64,000 nucleotides of DNA from Litsea cubeba (taxonomy: Eukaryota; Streptophyta; Magnoliopsida; Laurales; Lauraceae), in contig CM022944.1 of NCBI GenBank assembly GCA_012931725.1, forward strand, positions 29,942,886-30,006,885. Reading direction: 5' to 3'. Below the pieces are notes generated by a model. The model was not told the DNA's origin, ran no database searches, and saw only the letters and a program-made list of their open reading frames with translations. A program made the translations under genes and the position numbers. This document shows positions 22,206-37,200 of this stretch, piece by piece; positions within the stretch are counted from its first letter, which is position 1, and each line of letters opens with the position of its first letter.

Positions 22206-25200
22206 TCAAACTGTAGAGTTCAAGAATGCTTTGAACCATTGAACAGAATCCTTGGCATATCTCTTAAGATTATCTTTGTAGTCCACAAAATAGAGGCCAA
22301 ATCTAGATGTGTATCCTGCTGTCCACTCCCAGTTATCCAAAAGAGACCACACAAAATATCCTCTCACATCACATCCATCCTCCCTGCATTCATCCAACCC
22401 ACAAATTAAGGATATAAACCTCTGCATAAAACTCTGCACAACCTGAAGTTAAAGAATTAACCCTTTGGAGAGATAATAGTTATATATCAAACATACATAA
22501 GTGATTTTATATTATGTAAACTTCAGGATAAAACCACGTGCGTAAAGAACTTCTAAAAACACTTTAAGGCCTATTTGCCAACTTTGTACTAAATCCTAGA
22601 AATTATAATATAGTGAGTTGTATTGAAGGAATATTAAAGAGTTAAAAGAGTGAATGGTATAAGGTGAAGATGTAGATGCGGCTCATTTTTCTAGGATTTC
22701 ATTCACCGGCAGATGTCTAGATTATAAGTTCCCATCAAAGAGGTTTGAACTGAGTTTGGGGTTTGACTGTCCTTCTGTTTATTAGTTTTCAGCGGACTAA
22801 TTAATCAAATATCTTGTCCAGGGCAGTGAAGTACTGAAGTGAATAAAGGGCTCTCTCTTGAAAGAGCTGAAATGAGGGGTTTTATGTTCAAATCATTCAC
22901 TTGTAAGGGAATAAAAATGAGTTAATATTTCTCATTATAATATCTTAAGATAAAAAGTTCACATGATAATTATGGATTGGGTCTGGTATTGCAAATCATA
23001 AAATCTCTTAACAGGTCAAGTCAGGTATGAGCCAGGCCAGGGGGGGGGTAGATTTGGGTTTAGCCTAACCAATACGAAACCTGCCTCGTTGCAATCCTGG
23101 TTAAAGCCCAGCAAATTTTCTAGCCTGGTAGTGAAATAGGTTAATATGTATGATTATAGGGCCATCTGAAGATAATAGAATAAAAGTAATAAGCAGTGAC
23201 ATCAGGGCTATATATATATTTGTGATTATGGTAGTTACCTGATAGAAGCAAGCAAGCTGGTGAGATAATCGTTATGGTATTTAATCCTTTTCTGATCTTT
23301 CAATGCATCCTTAACAGAGATAAGTGGGTTGTTCGGATCATCCATCCCTGCCATCCAGTCCAACCAAATTATTATGCATCTAACTACTTAATATGATTTA
23401 AATGCTATTGCAACATTTCTATATAGAAAAACCTAGAATTACCATTTTCTGTGATGATGACTGGTGGATTTCCATATCTTTGCTTGATGTAATTCATTAG
23501 ACTTCTAATTCCTTGAGGCACAATGTACAGCCAAATAGAATTTGCCTAAAACAAAAATAAAATAAAATAATTGCATTAGAGTACCATTAAACTAAAAAAA
23601 TGCTAATTTAATAACATACAAGACGTTCTCATCATGTTTCCAAGTATCACTACAACAAATTTTGGCACAAATTAGGTGTTTTATACATTTGATTCCTCTC
23701 TTATTTCCGACATCCTGTTCTTGTTTTCTTTAGCTCGCGAGGGTGTCTGGGCCTGTTTGAGGACTAACTATTCTCCCAAGCACATGAAGTCCATGTCTCC
23801 CCACACACACTAGGTAAGTCACGCTTTTGCCTAGGCAAGTTTCCCCATACAGAGAGCGCAAGTTCTTGGTCTTGCAACCATGGGCTAGCAATTTTTCCCA
23901 TCGTACTTATGACATTTAGATTTGAGGGCTTATTTCCCAACTTCGTATTAAAATTCTAAGAACTCACAAAAAAAGGGGAATATATGTTGAATGAGTATAA
24001 AAGAGATGATAAGTAAATGATCTGATCCATGGTGCAGTTGAATATGGAGCCATCACTTTGTTGGGATTTAATTTATGAGAGCAACACAAAAGTAACCATT
24101 TTCGATCAAAGAGAAGATACTTGGATGTCTCCTTGGCATCTTGTGATAAATGTGCTGCATTTTATGGTAATTGATCATCTTGCTCAAACTGTACAAACTT
24201 GGGAAATTATACCAACTATAAATCTTCTGGCTCAATCTGTGCTTCATGATTGATTATGCGGCGGTCTTTACTTTTAATCCATCACTTTAATTAAGCCCTT
24301 AATTAGAGATGAACTACTTACAAATACTAGGAGTTTTAGATTGATTAAACAAGTAGGCAATAAGTGATGTAACTTAACAATATGTGGGCAATGAAGAACA
24401 ATGTGAATTTAAGTTCTCATGAAAATTACCTTATCTCCAATTGCTTTTCCATCTTTGAAGGCTGCAAACATAAAGAGAAAAATAGATTTGGAGTCTAACA
24501 ATCTAATATTTGAAATTCCTTGATAGTAATATTGGTTGACAAATGTTGGATGGTAAAGGAAGAACTTACACATAGTAATCGCACCAGAGTCGGCCAAAGA
24601 ATCATTAAGTAGAATGTTAATTATGTTGGTCCAATTGCTCTTCGCATAATATGTTGTGTAGTGATTAATGCCCACAAAATCTAAGGACCCCTTAAGCAAA
24701 GCAGCCTTAGCAGCAGAAAACTTTGGCAACCTGTTTCCCACTCGTTTTCTCATTGAACTTGGATAGTCGCCAAAAAATATGGGATCCATAAACCTGTAGT
24801 TTATTGAAAGCAATCAGCATCTGCAATAATATGGTTTTGCAGTTGTTGTAGCCTACAAAGTTTCTGGATTTGCTCAACAATAATCAAATTATGTATGGTC
24901 TCTCCAACCAAGTTTTCTTGTAATTCTAGAAACGTATTTGAAATATCAATTTTTTTACCATGCCAATTATGAATTCCTTCACTTTGCTCTTTTGGGTCCC
25001 AACTAAGGGGCTGGGACCCAAGGGAGCACGCACAAGCAGGACGATGAAGCCCACTAGGTGGGAAGGATAGAAAACAACATCCTACCGCGCTCAAGATGTG
25101 TCGATTCTCACCTAGTTGCCCAGGGATCGACACCTGGCATGCCACCTTCCTCATCAAAGGGCTCTCTTGCCTCACCCGTGGTCTACTTCCCTCCCTCAAT

Positions 25201-28200
25201 CGAGGGCTTGATAAGGTCTCAACCCCCTTAGTTTGATTACCGAAGAAAAAAAGTGAGAATGATAGCGTTAACAAGTGGGAAGAGAAGTCTACAATGTGAG
25301 AAAAGTGGCATAGGGGTCGATCCCTAAGCAGCCATGTCACAATCGGGATTGCTAACCAACTAAGCAACCCCTTGTTATCTCTTAAAGTGATTTATCATTC
25401 GATAAGCAAACCAAGAAAAGGCTGCTAATATCTCAATAAGTCCTATAAGAGTTACTACCATCTAGAAAATGAAACTTAAGCTAATGACATGAACACTAAT
25501 CACGGAATCAAGATCCCAGGATGGTAGTACTTAAATAATTCTCAAAGCACATTGCTAAACCTCCATCAATGATGTCACACAAAAAAGCCAAACTAGTGGA
25601 AATTACTCTCCCACCTTGCACTGCATCTGCATCAAATTTCACTCTACACATACCATCAAATTGATCATGCGGTAAAAAAGTAAAAAGAAAAAAAATAAAG
25701 GAGTCAAATCACACTTTTATTGCATGTAAGTTTTTTTTGGAAATCATTGCATCTAAGTATTTTAAAGGACAGCATACATTTATCTTGGGGAAAATTACCG
25801 TATGGACGGCCCAAGACCCGACAATTACCCCATACCAGATTAAACATTACAATTTATCGGATGGAAGATCGTACACAAAAAACTCCAAAATGGGACCAAA
25901 ATACCCTTTTTTCTGCGATATCCTATGGTTGTAGGATAGCGCATGATTCTATATCCCAGGAGCTTAGGATATCGCACAGTTCGATATCCTAGACCTATAT
26001 GGTATTGCACAGTTACCTACTTCCGTCACATCACATACCACAGTTTTCACCTCAAAAGATCCGTTTTCATCTTCTCCATTTTCACTGAGGAGATCCGTTT
26101 CCATCTCCGTTTTTGCTGAAGACCTCCGTTTCCATCTTCGTTTCGATTGGTTATTACCATTCCATCTTTTTTCATCCGCATTTATACATCTTATTCATCA
26201 TAGCATGTATGTGGGACCATAAAATTTCTGAATGCCTTAAAAAGATAGCCCATAAATGTGGTATTGATGTCAAATTTCTCTTTTAGGGTGACAAATGCTG
26301 CTCCTTACCTCAAGAAATCCATTGAAGATGCTATTAGAGCTGACATCATTGGATTTGCTTGTAAATCCCAGACTTCAGTTGTGCCTTTGAGCAACAAGGA
26401 CCGGTCATGATGATATCTAGGGGTCACACATGAAGCCCGCTAATTTGCAAGCTGAGCTTAGAGCATTGATTCTATAAGGTGATCTTCTCTTCTTTTTTCT
26501 TTTTTTTTCTTTTTTTTTTGTTAAAATGCATTTTTGAATTTGGATTTTGATTCTTTTTCGTAGCAAATCTCAGTTATTATATTTGGGTTTAGTTGTAATT
26601 GGCCTTGTCAATGTGATCAGAGCCTATCTGTAAGTGCATTGCATGTTTGTAATTTGTATTGTAGGCTGTATATGGGAACTTGGTGTATGCATTGGTGTGG
26701 GGAATTACAGCAGTTATATATGGATTTGGAGTCTTTTGTTCTTAAGTAGAGTTTTATGTCTAATTTGGCAGCATGGCATTCTGGTATCCATTTTCCCGCA
26801 GAAGCTGTTGGCTGTGGCCCTGTCTGGGTTTTGGGTTTGGCAACTTCTCCTGTCTTCTCAATTTCATTCATTCCTTCCTTAATCTCCAATCTCTAATTTC
26901 CTTAAAAAATAAAATAAAATAAAATAAAATTAGAGAGCACAGAGACACAGACAGAGAGAAGAAATGAAAAACATAAATATCTCTGCTCGTCTTCATACTC
27001 AATCACATTCATCACCACAGCCACTTGTTTTCCATGAGAGGAGTCTTGTAGACTTCAACTCCTCCTTCTCTCATCTCAACACCCTTTTACTCCCCCATCA
27101 TCATCAAAGTTTGATTCCCCAGCATGGCATTCTTCCTTTGACCACTATAGCGAGAACAAGTCTCGCTATAGCTCCCTCCATTTTTGGGATGTTCTCGCTA
27201 TAGCGAGTCTATTCTCTGGAAGAGAGGTCATTTTCCTCGCTATAGTGAGAATATATCTCGCTATAGCGAGATCACTGGAAAAAAAAAAAAAACATTATCC
27301 TCGCTATAGCGAGAAAATGTCTCGCTTTAGCGAGATCACTCTATGTGGAAAAGGGGGCTCAGTGGGAAGAGAGGGCTTTGGAAAGCTCATTAGAGGCAAG
27401 TATAAGCATTAATTAAGAATACATGGTGTTTAATCCCTTGATTGGGTTATCAAACTCTATTTTATTTCAATTCACTACGATTAGCCTCTTGGTTATAGCT
27501 TAAGAATGAATATGATTTGAAATTTGTGGTTTGGTTTAAAAAATGAAAAACTGAGATTGGATGGAATGAGAGGTAAAGTGATGTATGTAGCATAGAGATG
27601 TTTGTAGCTTTTGGCATGTGTACAAGTGATGTGTCTTCAAATGGGTGGTGAATTGGAAGAAAACCATGTGTTTTATGCATGGAGAAATGTGTTGAAATGG
27701 ATACCTTGTAGTATTTAATATGGATGGAAACAGATGGAGACCTTCAAACAAAACAAAAGGGGACGGCTGATCCGGACACACAACGTGTCCTTGCTATAGC
27801 GAGGATGGACCTCGCTATAGCGAGACCACCTTCTGGGTGGGCTCGTTATAGCGGGCCACAAACCAAATTTTTTTTAAAATTATTTTTAACAAACAAATAG
27901 GAAAAAAAGCCTCATGCAGCTCTACAAAAATTTGGTTTCACTCTTCACATTAAACATATGAAAATTCTCTATTATTTCTTCCCATCATTTAAAGTGATAA
28001 ATCTAGTGGTGGGCTCAACTTCCATTGATTTGAATTTTGGCCTGTGCCTTACAACAGGGTGTCATTTCTATAAGCAATTTAGATTTGTAACTGGTCCTCA
28101 TTGTGGGCCTCATGAATTTAGCTTTGTAACTGGTCCTCATTGCAACTACCATATGCCCAAGGGCCAACTACCACATGAGTATTAGTACGGACAACTACTC

Positions 28201-31200
28201 ACAGGTCTCGCTATAGCAAGACTGTATTCTCGCTATAGCAAGAACAGGTCTCGCTATGGCGAGAATACGAGACTATTCTCTGTTTCTTTGCGCGACATGT
28301 TCCCCACTTCAACCTTTTCCACTAACAATAATATCTTCCATGGAAAAATGGTAAAATAAGTAGACAACAGCATCACTACTAAATCTTTTGCAAGGGATTT
28401 CCAATAATCAGAGAGAGTGAACGACGAATAAGATTCCTAGAAAAAGAGCTGAGATGGGTCATGCTGTGATGGAATCAGCAGCTGATATGGGGCTGGCGCT
28501 GGAGTTGAAGTTGAAACCGTGGCTCTTTTGAATCCATGGGGTTTGTGAGGTTTAACACAAGATAAAACCAGGAGAAAAAGAGAGTTGGGGAGACAAGAGA
28601 GTTTGAGAGAGATGAGACTTAATGAAATTTACAGGAAGAAAGACCGGAAGAGACTGGGAGGAGCAGAGTGTTTTCATCGTTGGAAAAGTCGAGTGGGAAG
28701 ATGAAAGCTTTGGGCGGGAGAATGGGAGTAGGTAACCGTGCGATATCGGCTTTGGACATCGAACTGTACGATATCATAAGCAACTGGGATATCGAATCCT
28801 TCAATATCCTACAGCCCTAGGATATCGCTAGAAAAAGGGTAAAACCGTCCCATTTTGGGCGTCTTTTGTACGATCTTCCATCCGGTAAATTACATTCTTT
28901 CATCTTTTATTAGATAAATATCGGGTTTTGGGCCGTCCGTACGGTAATTTTTCCTTTATTTTGAAGGACGACCAAACCATTCCTCGCTTAGGATCAGTTA
29001 AGCCTATGGCCCACTTAAATGATTGACAATCATGAATTTTAGGGGTCCCAAGCGTCTATGTATAAATTAGTTACGAAAAATGGGATAAAGAGAGGTATTA
29101 ATTTTTAGGGCTTTTAATTTCCCACACCATTGCCATTAAATAAAATGGGACGGGTTCAAAATTTTGCATAATTAATTGGAGGCTACACAATTTGGATTAG
29201 TGTCAAAATTGGATTGGTGCTCATTTTTGAAGGATGATCTTTTTTTAAGGCCTGTTTTTTTTTTTTTTATAATAGAACTTCTGCCAAGAATTTATTATGT
29301 TTGGGTGTTTTTTTGGACAGGATGTTCCTAGGCATTTGCAAATGCCATATTTTTAGCAACCTAGAGTAGAGACTATGAACACAACTGAATACAACCAAAA
29401 GCCTCGGTAACCTTTAGGTGCTCAGTGGAGAATTTACAAGCAAATCAAAATCATTCTAGCAACCTAAAAGGTGTCAAATGATCTTTGGGATATCAGGAAT
29501 TCTAGTCCTTTGGTTTTTTGGTGGAATTTCTAGATGCTCAAGTAGAATGGAGCATTTAAGGTTTCAGCCATGTCTAAGAATTTCAAAATTCTCCATACGG
29601 GAATTTCATTTTAAGTAAATAAATAGGCCCTTAGTCATCTGAAATGACCACGTCTCTAATTTTCTTAGCCGGATAGATAAACAGAGCGGGCCTAGGCTAC
29701 GTCGACCGATTTTATCCAGCGCTATGTAGTTCATTCGGACCGGTGGCAGTCGGCACGGGGGTCCCATAAAATTCAAAGGGACTCCTGCCTATGGGGAAGG
29801 TCAGGATGAGTGCTCCTGCAGAGCACCGTGTGCACGAGAAAACTCTCAAGGCTATATATGCTCAAAGGTCTGATAGTTATTGTAAAAATAATATTCATAA
29901 TCTAAGATGTCACATCCCAGACCCAATAATTCCCTGATTAGGGTGAAGGATCTTTTCTCCAAAATCACATGCACAGCCCTTCTTTGGATGATTGAAGAGG
30001 AAATGTAGAAGAAGAAGAGACTCTCTCTGTTTCTCGGTTGGAATGGAGGAGGAAACGAATGTAACTTTGTTGAGTTGGGTTTATGAGGTAAGTTTTTCTT
30101 CTTTTTGCATGCAAGTCCAAGGACATAAGGGAAATTTGGAAAAAGGGCCTTGTGATGGAAATGGGCTTGGGTATGGGTCAAGTGGGCTCAAAAGATCTAG
30201 GTCCAAACATGAAGATGACTCATGATGAGATGCTCTATGCAATGCACATGAAAACCTATAAAATTTATACACACAAGCACTATCCAGAACTATTCAAAAG
30301 GTCATAGTTCTATTTAACTTGGTCAAAACCCTCACTAATCTACCTAATCCATCATAAAATCAACCAAAACAAGTATTAGGCAACTAATCAAAATTAATAA
30401 GGCACTAAACCCACCAAGGTGGGGTCGGGGTCTTACATTCCTCCCCCTCTTAGGACATTTGGTCCTCCAAATTTAAATCCCACACCAAATAGGAGATGAG
30501 AATGGTTTCTCATACCTGCGAAGCGAACTCTTGTGTGGCCTCCTCTAAAGTAGGGTGCTTTGTGCCGCTTGAGTCTTCTGAAAATCTGATCATGCGACAT
30601 CTGTTCCTTGGCGTTGATCGCACGCAGCTATTATTCTCGTAGTTTGTGTTTGTCTTGATCTTCAAGAGCTTGTACTTGATAAAGAGAGACAATTCTGGAA
30701 CGTATCTTTACTATCTGGATTACCGAAGTACATCATGTACTACTGCTTGACCTGGTCATAATCTTGATATGTGGCTAATCTCTGACTCCGTGGTGAATCT
30801 CGAACGTTCAATACAACGAGGCGACACTTGTCTTATGTCTGAACCGAATAGTACTTTTCACCTTTTCCGCTGCGCAACTTTGCTATCAACACTCTTTGCT
30901 TGCCAGTAAAGTTCCTTTGCTTACTCAGTTATCTCCAGCATCTTTGTATAAGTTACTTTTAACATCGGTCTTGTTCAAAATCGGGCCCAAGAAATTTCTT
31001 TCTACACACTGATGTCTGATACATTCTTTAATAAGGAATCTCAACGATGTTAAGCCAATAATCACATGAAAGGTGTCGTTGTCCACGAACTTGCACTAAG
31101 TTAATCTCACCTTGCTCTGTCCAGAAGTTAAACACATATGGTGAAGCATGTCTTCAAAGTCGCAATCGTTCTCTTTGGTTAATCGTCAACGCCTCAATTC

Positions 31201-34200
31201 TACAACATAAAAATCCCAAAAATCAGCTCCTAACAAACTAGAGTTCAATCTCTAACTATTTGAATTGTCAACTGACACTCATTCCTCACAAATACTAGCT
31301 AAGGATATTAGTTCCTAATTCAATTGATCTATCTCAAATTCAGATCACACGCAGAGAATATAATATGGTCAGTTCCTATGATCAAAATAAGCCTTAAAAT
31401 TATGAAATAAATGACTAACTTGTCTGATATGATCAACGTAAGAATACTATGCTAGAACCCAAGCTATTGTGATTTCAACACTAATCCTTAAACAGTCAAA
31501 GTTGTGGCACTAGTCTTACTAATTATGTTGGATCGTTAACTGTATGTTCTCATCTAACCGGTACATCACTTGTCTCTGAAAATCTTGATTTCGATGACTA
31601 AGTTTCAATTCCTCAACTAAAATCCTTTCAACCCAGGCCTGCTCAGGAAGTTATCTTCCAATCCAACTCGTTGTCTCATTTTCCATTTGGCATGGATTTA
31701 AGGTGCCACTACATCCTTAGGTCAAAATAACTTATTTCCCAAACTTCAAACTACCGCTACTATGTCGTACTAATCCTCATTATTCTTCAACAATATAGAT
31801 CAGGACCTATAGATTAATAACTTTTTAGCTGGTATCAAACTTAGGCATAAACTATTCCTAATCCAAGTCATAACGTAGTATAGATCAAAGTCTCTTCCTT
31901 TTAGTCTATAAGTCACTCACTAAAGCCATTTCTGACATTACTTCTATGGTATAGTCTATATGTCAAGTAGGTGGCATTTAAATACTCCTAGAGAATACCG
32001 TCCGGTAAATCTAACAAGCTACTAATAAATTCCTAGCTATCCAAGTGGTTCATCACCAAGGCTAAACTATGAGATTCTCACAACCACTACAGCCTAATAC
32101 CTATGCTTAAGAATCTAGGTTACCCGGCGTGCGAACTATTCCATTCTAAGGCTTAACTTGTTTGTAGTCTTACCAAAATTCTAACTAACCAAGGTCTTAA
32201 AGCTAACTGTCTTGCTTTACTAAGTCCATATCAGTTCAACCACTAATATACTATCGTCACTACCTGCGCTAATCTCATCTATCTAAAAATCACTATTTCT
32301 CATATGTGGTAAGTGTGTCCTAATTCAATTCTCTTAGGATTAACTATAATTAAGTCCTCTATTACCAATCGTGGTCAATACTAAAGTTATCTCTAAGATT
32401 AATTAAGGTGGAGTCTACCTTCTTTAATGGACAGTCCTAGCTCTTACTAGAGGAAGAGGGTTAACAAATCTCACAGGTTACTAAAATACTCCTAGCCATT
32501 AAGGTTACTTAACCTTTAAAAATAAATCTATTTGATTAGCTCATCAACTCATCTAACCTGAAACGTCAAATTAATTTCTCTGGCATATGACTGAACTAAT
32601 TGATTATTCAAAATTTATCTGGGACCCTCAATTCTACTCATGTAATAAGCTCACACATCTATAGGTAACTATCCTTTGAAATAACCTATAATTGCCTGAT
32701 GGTTTGCTAACTAATCAGGTATTAGAGTTCTTTCTAGGGAATTCCTCATTAACTCATAACTACTAAGATCTTTTCTAGATTCATAGTTTGCTTAATTTTT
32801 CAAATTAACTATGGACTTCCTATTATAAATCTCATAGTTAGAAAAGGTGATTCGCACTAACTTACCAAAGAAGTCATCGAAAGACAACCTGCAGTTGCAC
32901 GGTCTAATTCGGAAATAACAACAGAGTGGATGTAATAATAGAGTGTGTGCAACCAAGAATCAACAATTATTAGACTCATAATAAATAATCCGTCTTACCT
33001 TCTTCCACAATGTTTGTCGCTTCAGCTTCATCTTGAGCCATTGCCTACACGCATCTCGTCATCTGTTGAACCGATCTCTGCTGAGTTGACATTTGCTGGC
33101 CTTGAGTTGTAATTTTGGGGTTCTTGCACGGCAGGCATTGGCCTTCTGATTGACGGAGGCTGAAATTGAACTAACTGTGGCGGTCATACGCTCATTCGAG
33201 CGGTTCATCGAGGTGGCATCTTCTGTAATTCGGTTGTTTACTTAATACACAATACAATAAACAAGCCTAAACAAACCTTAGAAATAAAATTCCGAATGTC
33301 CTATCATGTCCTCACCACGTCTCCTAAGGTTTCTAAGTCTTTTAGAAAAGACTATTTATGCCCTGATACCATACTTACGTATGTCACATCCCGGACCCAA
33401 GAATTCCCTGATTAGGGTTGAAGGATCTTTTCTCCAAAATCACATGCACATCCCTTCTTTGGATGATTGAAGAGGAAATGTAGAAGAAGAAGAGACTCTC
33501 TCTATTTCTCAGTTGGAATGGAGGAGGAAACGAATGAAACTTTGTTGAGTTGGGTTTATCAGGAAAGTTTGTCTTCTTTTTGCATGCAAGTCCAAGGACA
33601 TAAGGGAAATTTAGAAAAAGGGCCTTGTGATGGAAATGGGCTTGGGTATGGGTCAAGTGGGCTCAAAAGATTTAGGTCCAAACATGAAGATGACTCGTGA
33701 TGAGATGCTCTATGCAATGCACATGAAAACCTATAAAATTTATACACGCAAGCACTATCCAAAACTATTCAAAAGGTCATAGTTCTATTTAACTTGGTCA
33801 AAACTCACTAATCTACCTAATCCATCATAAAATCAACCAAAACAAGTATTAGGCACCTAATCAAAATTAATTAGGCACTAAACCCACCAAGGTGGGGTCG
33901 CGGTCTTACATAAGAAATGCTGATTTTTTTCCAATTAGGAAAAACAAGGAAGGATTGTTATACCATCCAAACTGGAAGTCTTGAGCTCTCTGGGTTGCGG
34001 CAATGTCTTCAGTAGAGTTTGTCATTGGCACATACCATACAACATCAAATGATATCCCAACTGTTCCATGTTGTTTTGCCTGTTAACAACCACAAAATCA
34101 AGTCAAATTCAAGATGACTCATGTGATGACTATAAATAATTTCTCTTACCCAAGGAAAATGAGTAAGTTCACCTTGTATTTTTTCCTATAAATATCCATA

Positions 34201-37200
34201 ACTGTGCCATGAGAAAGGAGAGTGTTGTGTGCAACAATGTAAGGTTCAGTTGCTGAATTTCCAGCTCTGCAGAAAAGGTGATTAATGATGGAGCACCTTC
34301 CTGGAGCTTCGAGACCCACGTCATACCCTTGGATTGCAAATGTATGCGGTTCATTGAATGTTATCCAGTGTTTCACCCTGTCTCCAAAATTTTGGAAACA
34401 AGTCTCCGCATAGTTTGCATAGTCCTTTCTACAGAAGTTCAAAAAATTATGGGTTATTTCACTGATGATGAAGTTTTATACAACTTAAATATGATCAAAA
34501 GGTGTTAATATGTATTAGCCATAGTGGCAATACAGGTGTTAATCAAGTATCCCATGAATTACTTGAATAAGCAATATATAAAAGTCCCATGTATGACGCC
34601 CCGGAGTCCCATGTATGACGCCCCGGAGTCCCACATCGATTATAGAGAGGAAAGTGAATGAAATTATATATAGTGCTTACACCCTTACCTTGCATGAGGC
34701 ACATCAACCAAAAACAAAACCGTGAGGCCCGTAGCCCAAAGCAGATAATATTATGCATGCATGTAGGGTGGGGCGTTACACTTTGACCTGTATCTAACTA
34801 TATTTTAAAAGTCACCTTTTTTAGCAATAATATTTTTTTAATTTTATAAAGAAATATCTGAAATTGTTATTCTCTTACATGATTTGGGGACTGAGCCAAC
34901 CATTGTATCTGTCTTCAAGGGCTTGAGGAAGGTCCCAATGATAAAGAGTCACAAAGGGTTGGATTCCTGAAAATGTAGAAAGTTTTCTGCCATAAATTAA
35001 TTAAGAATAAAGGGAGAAAAAGATATTTTTTTTCCAATAACATTTGATTGGTTTCTACCTTTGGCAAGCAAGGCATTTATAAGGTTGTTGTAGTGATGAA
35101 TCCCTGCCTTGTTTATTTCACCAGTACCATCTAAATTCAATAACCAAAGAATCAATTAGTACTTGGAAATAGGAAAAAAGGAAAAGAATTCTAGCTTTTT
35201 GAAGAAATCTGACTAATAAAATCTGTGTTAAAAGGCCAGGTTGGAAACCCTAGATGTGGGTGAACAAATGCTACTCTCACCGGTCACCACTGAGGCAATG
35301 AATAGATTTTCTATGTAAAATTTAGAGGATTTTACTGAAAAAATCCCGAAATATAGTCATATATCCCGAAAGGTCCTCGCAAATTGTGTAGCACTAATGA
35401 GGTCCTCCGGCCAATTTTTTAAATTTTTTTATACTTTTTTTCTGAGGGACGATAGCGTCACCATGTGCAACGCATGGGTGATGCTAGCGTCGCTCGTGAC
35501 ACCCACCTTCTTCTTCCCTTCTTTTTTTTTTTTTTCCTTTTTTTTCTGTTCTTCCTCCTCTTCTCTTCCTCCCCACCTGCACTCACTCTTCTTCCTCTTT
35601 TCTTTTCCATTCTCTCAACTTTTGTTTTTCTTTATAAGCCGGAAACCTAAGTAAGTTGTTACCTTCTTTTCTTCTTCTAAATTGTTTCTTTGCGGTCTTC
35701 TTGTGTAGTTAGTTGTGCTGGAAAAACACAATTCGTTTGGAAAGATGGAAACCAGTTTAGTACTCATGGGCTACCCTGATTGGAGATGCATATCCAGTGC
35801 TGCAACAGTTGCTCTGTTACCCCTACTAAATAAATGTGCATGGAAATGTGACGATAGACATTTAGACAAGCTTTTACTTACCGGTGATGGAAGAAAGAAA
35901 ACAGCTATGAGACCCAAAATTAGCATGATTTTAATATTACATACACTCTTAAAAGAAATTAAAACTATGATGATGTTTCTGAAAGAAAGCACGTAAAAGA
36001 TGATACAGCGTCTTGTAGATGACAAGATCGTCTTTCTTCAGGGGTTGGTGCGCAAAGCATGGTATCAAAGTAGCTCATCTGAACTTCGCGTGTGGACCCT
36101 TCCCCACTACCATCTTTGAATAGGTTGCTCTGAAACATAGATGTGAGAAACTAAATGAGTAAAAGCAAAGAAGAAGAAGAAGAAGACTGCAAAGAAGAGG
36201 TGAAAAGAAGGGTGAGTGCAGGTGGGGAGGAAGAGAAAGAGAAAGAGGAGGAGGAAGAAGAGAAAAAAAAAAGAAAAGGAAAGAAAAAAAAGGGAAGAAG
36301 AAGGTGGGTGTGACGAGCGACACTAGCGTCGCCCATGGTGACGCTATCGTCGCTCAGAAAAAAGTATAAAAAAATATAAAACATTGGTGAGAGGACCTCA
36401 TCAGTGCTACACAAAAATGCGAGGACCTTTCGAGATATATGGCTATATTTCGGGATTTTCCCAGTAAAATCCTCTAAAATTTATATAAACTTTGTGTACA
36501 AATTTTTAATATTTTGTAAAAGTAGACAAAAACGTGGATGGGATTCCTGGAGTCCGACACTATTGTTTGCTTGCCTTGTCCAAGTCATGTGTTTGGCAAG
36601 TTATGATAGAGTCATAGAAATGCCCTCCTTGTCAATGAGTCCATGAGTACATACAACTATCCTTCACCAAATAATAATAATTATAATAGAAAATATATTT
36701 ACCTTTCCAAAAAATTAGAGGAAACTACCCAAAAAAGGACCCTAGATGGTCACTAATCGAAAAAGAGGCCACTAGCCAATATTGCACGGAAGTGGTTCCC
36801 TGTGACCACTTCCATTTTTTTTTATTAAAGATTTAAATGAGTGACGACGTCGTCGCTTAATATCCCATTTAAACATGTGACGCCATCGTCACTTAATAGC
36901 CTAAAACCCCATTTCCCCTTCTTCCTCCCATCGTTTCCCCTTTTCTTTGACGGTTTCCATGTTGGAGATCGTCTTGATTTCATGTGTAAACATTATTCCA
37001 TTTTTATATTCTTTGATCTGATTTACATTATGGGAAACCTATCATGCTGTATGACCTAATCATATCCTACTGCTGATTATTTTCTTCACCTTTGCTTGAA
37101 ATTTTGTCGTACAATGGTATGTTATCAGCCCATTTCACTAGCAGGTTCAGGCACCAGAAGATGTCAGTAGCTGCTTTTTCTTAGAACTACTACTTTGCAC

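Larger units (their letters stand above)
29908..33910 (-). mobile_element. Non-coding LTR retrotransposon (LARD-like, gypsy-type) in intron 8
   Basis: LTRs 29908-30437 (530 bp) and 33382-33910 (529 bp), each TGTCACATCCC...GGTCTTACA, are nearly identical. TSD TAAGA is at 29903-29907 and 33911-33915. The minus orientation follows from CTCCCCCTC (polypurine complement) just inside the left LTR and GCCCTGATACCA (complement of a tRNA-Met-type primer site) just inside the right one. The 2.9-kb interior has no long frame. Near its 5' side (about 33215-33225, minus strand) ATGCCACCTCGATGAACC may be a dead gag start. It sits 49 bp past the exon 8 donor of the beta-glucosidase gene. Confidence 0.88.

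Noticed and set aside
24801..25367. 188-codon minus-strand frame
   Set aside because: Overlaps a SINE-like repeat with RNA polymerase III box motifs and includes part of the intron; no domain.
27956..28185. 75-codon frame between palindrome clusters
   Set aside because: Low complexity with an internal near-repeat (FVTGPHC twice) and no homology; part of MULE cargo.
35397..36414. Poly-Phe/Ser frames in the foldback arms
   Set aside because: Translations of CT-rich inverted arms, present on both strands.
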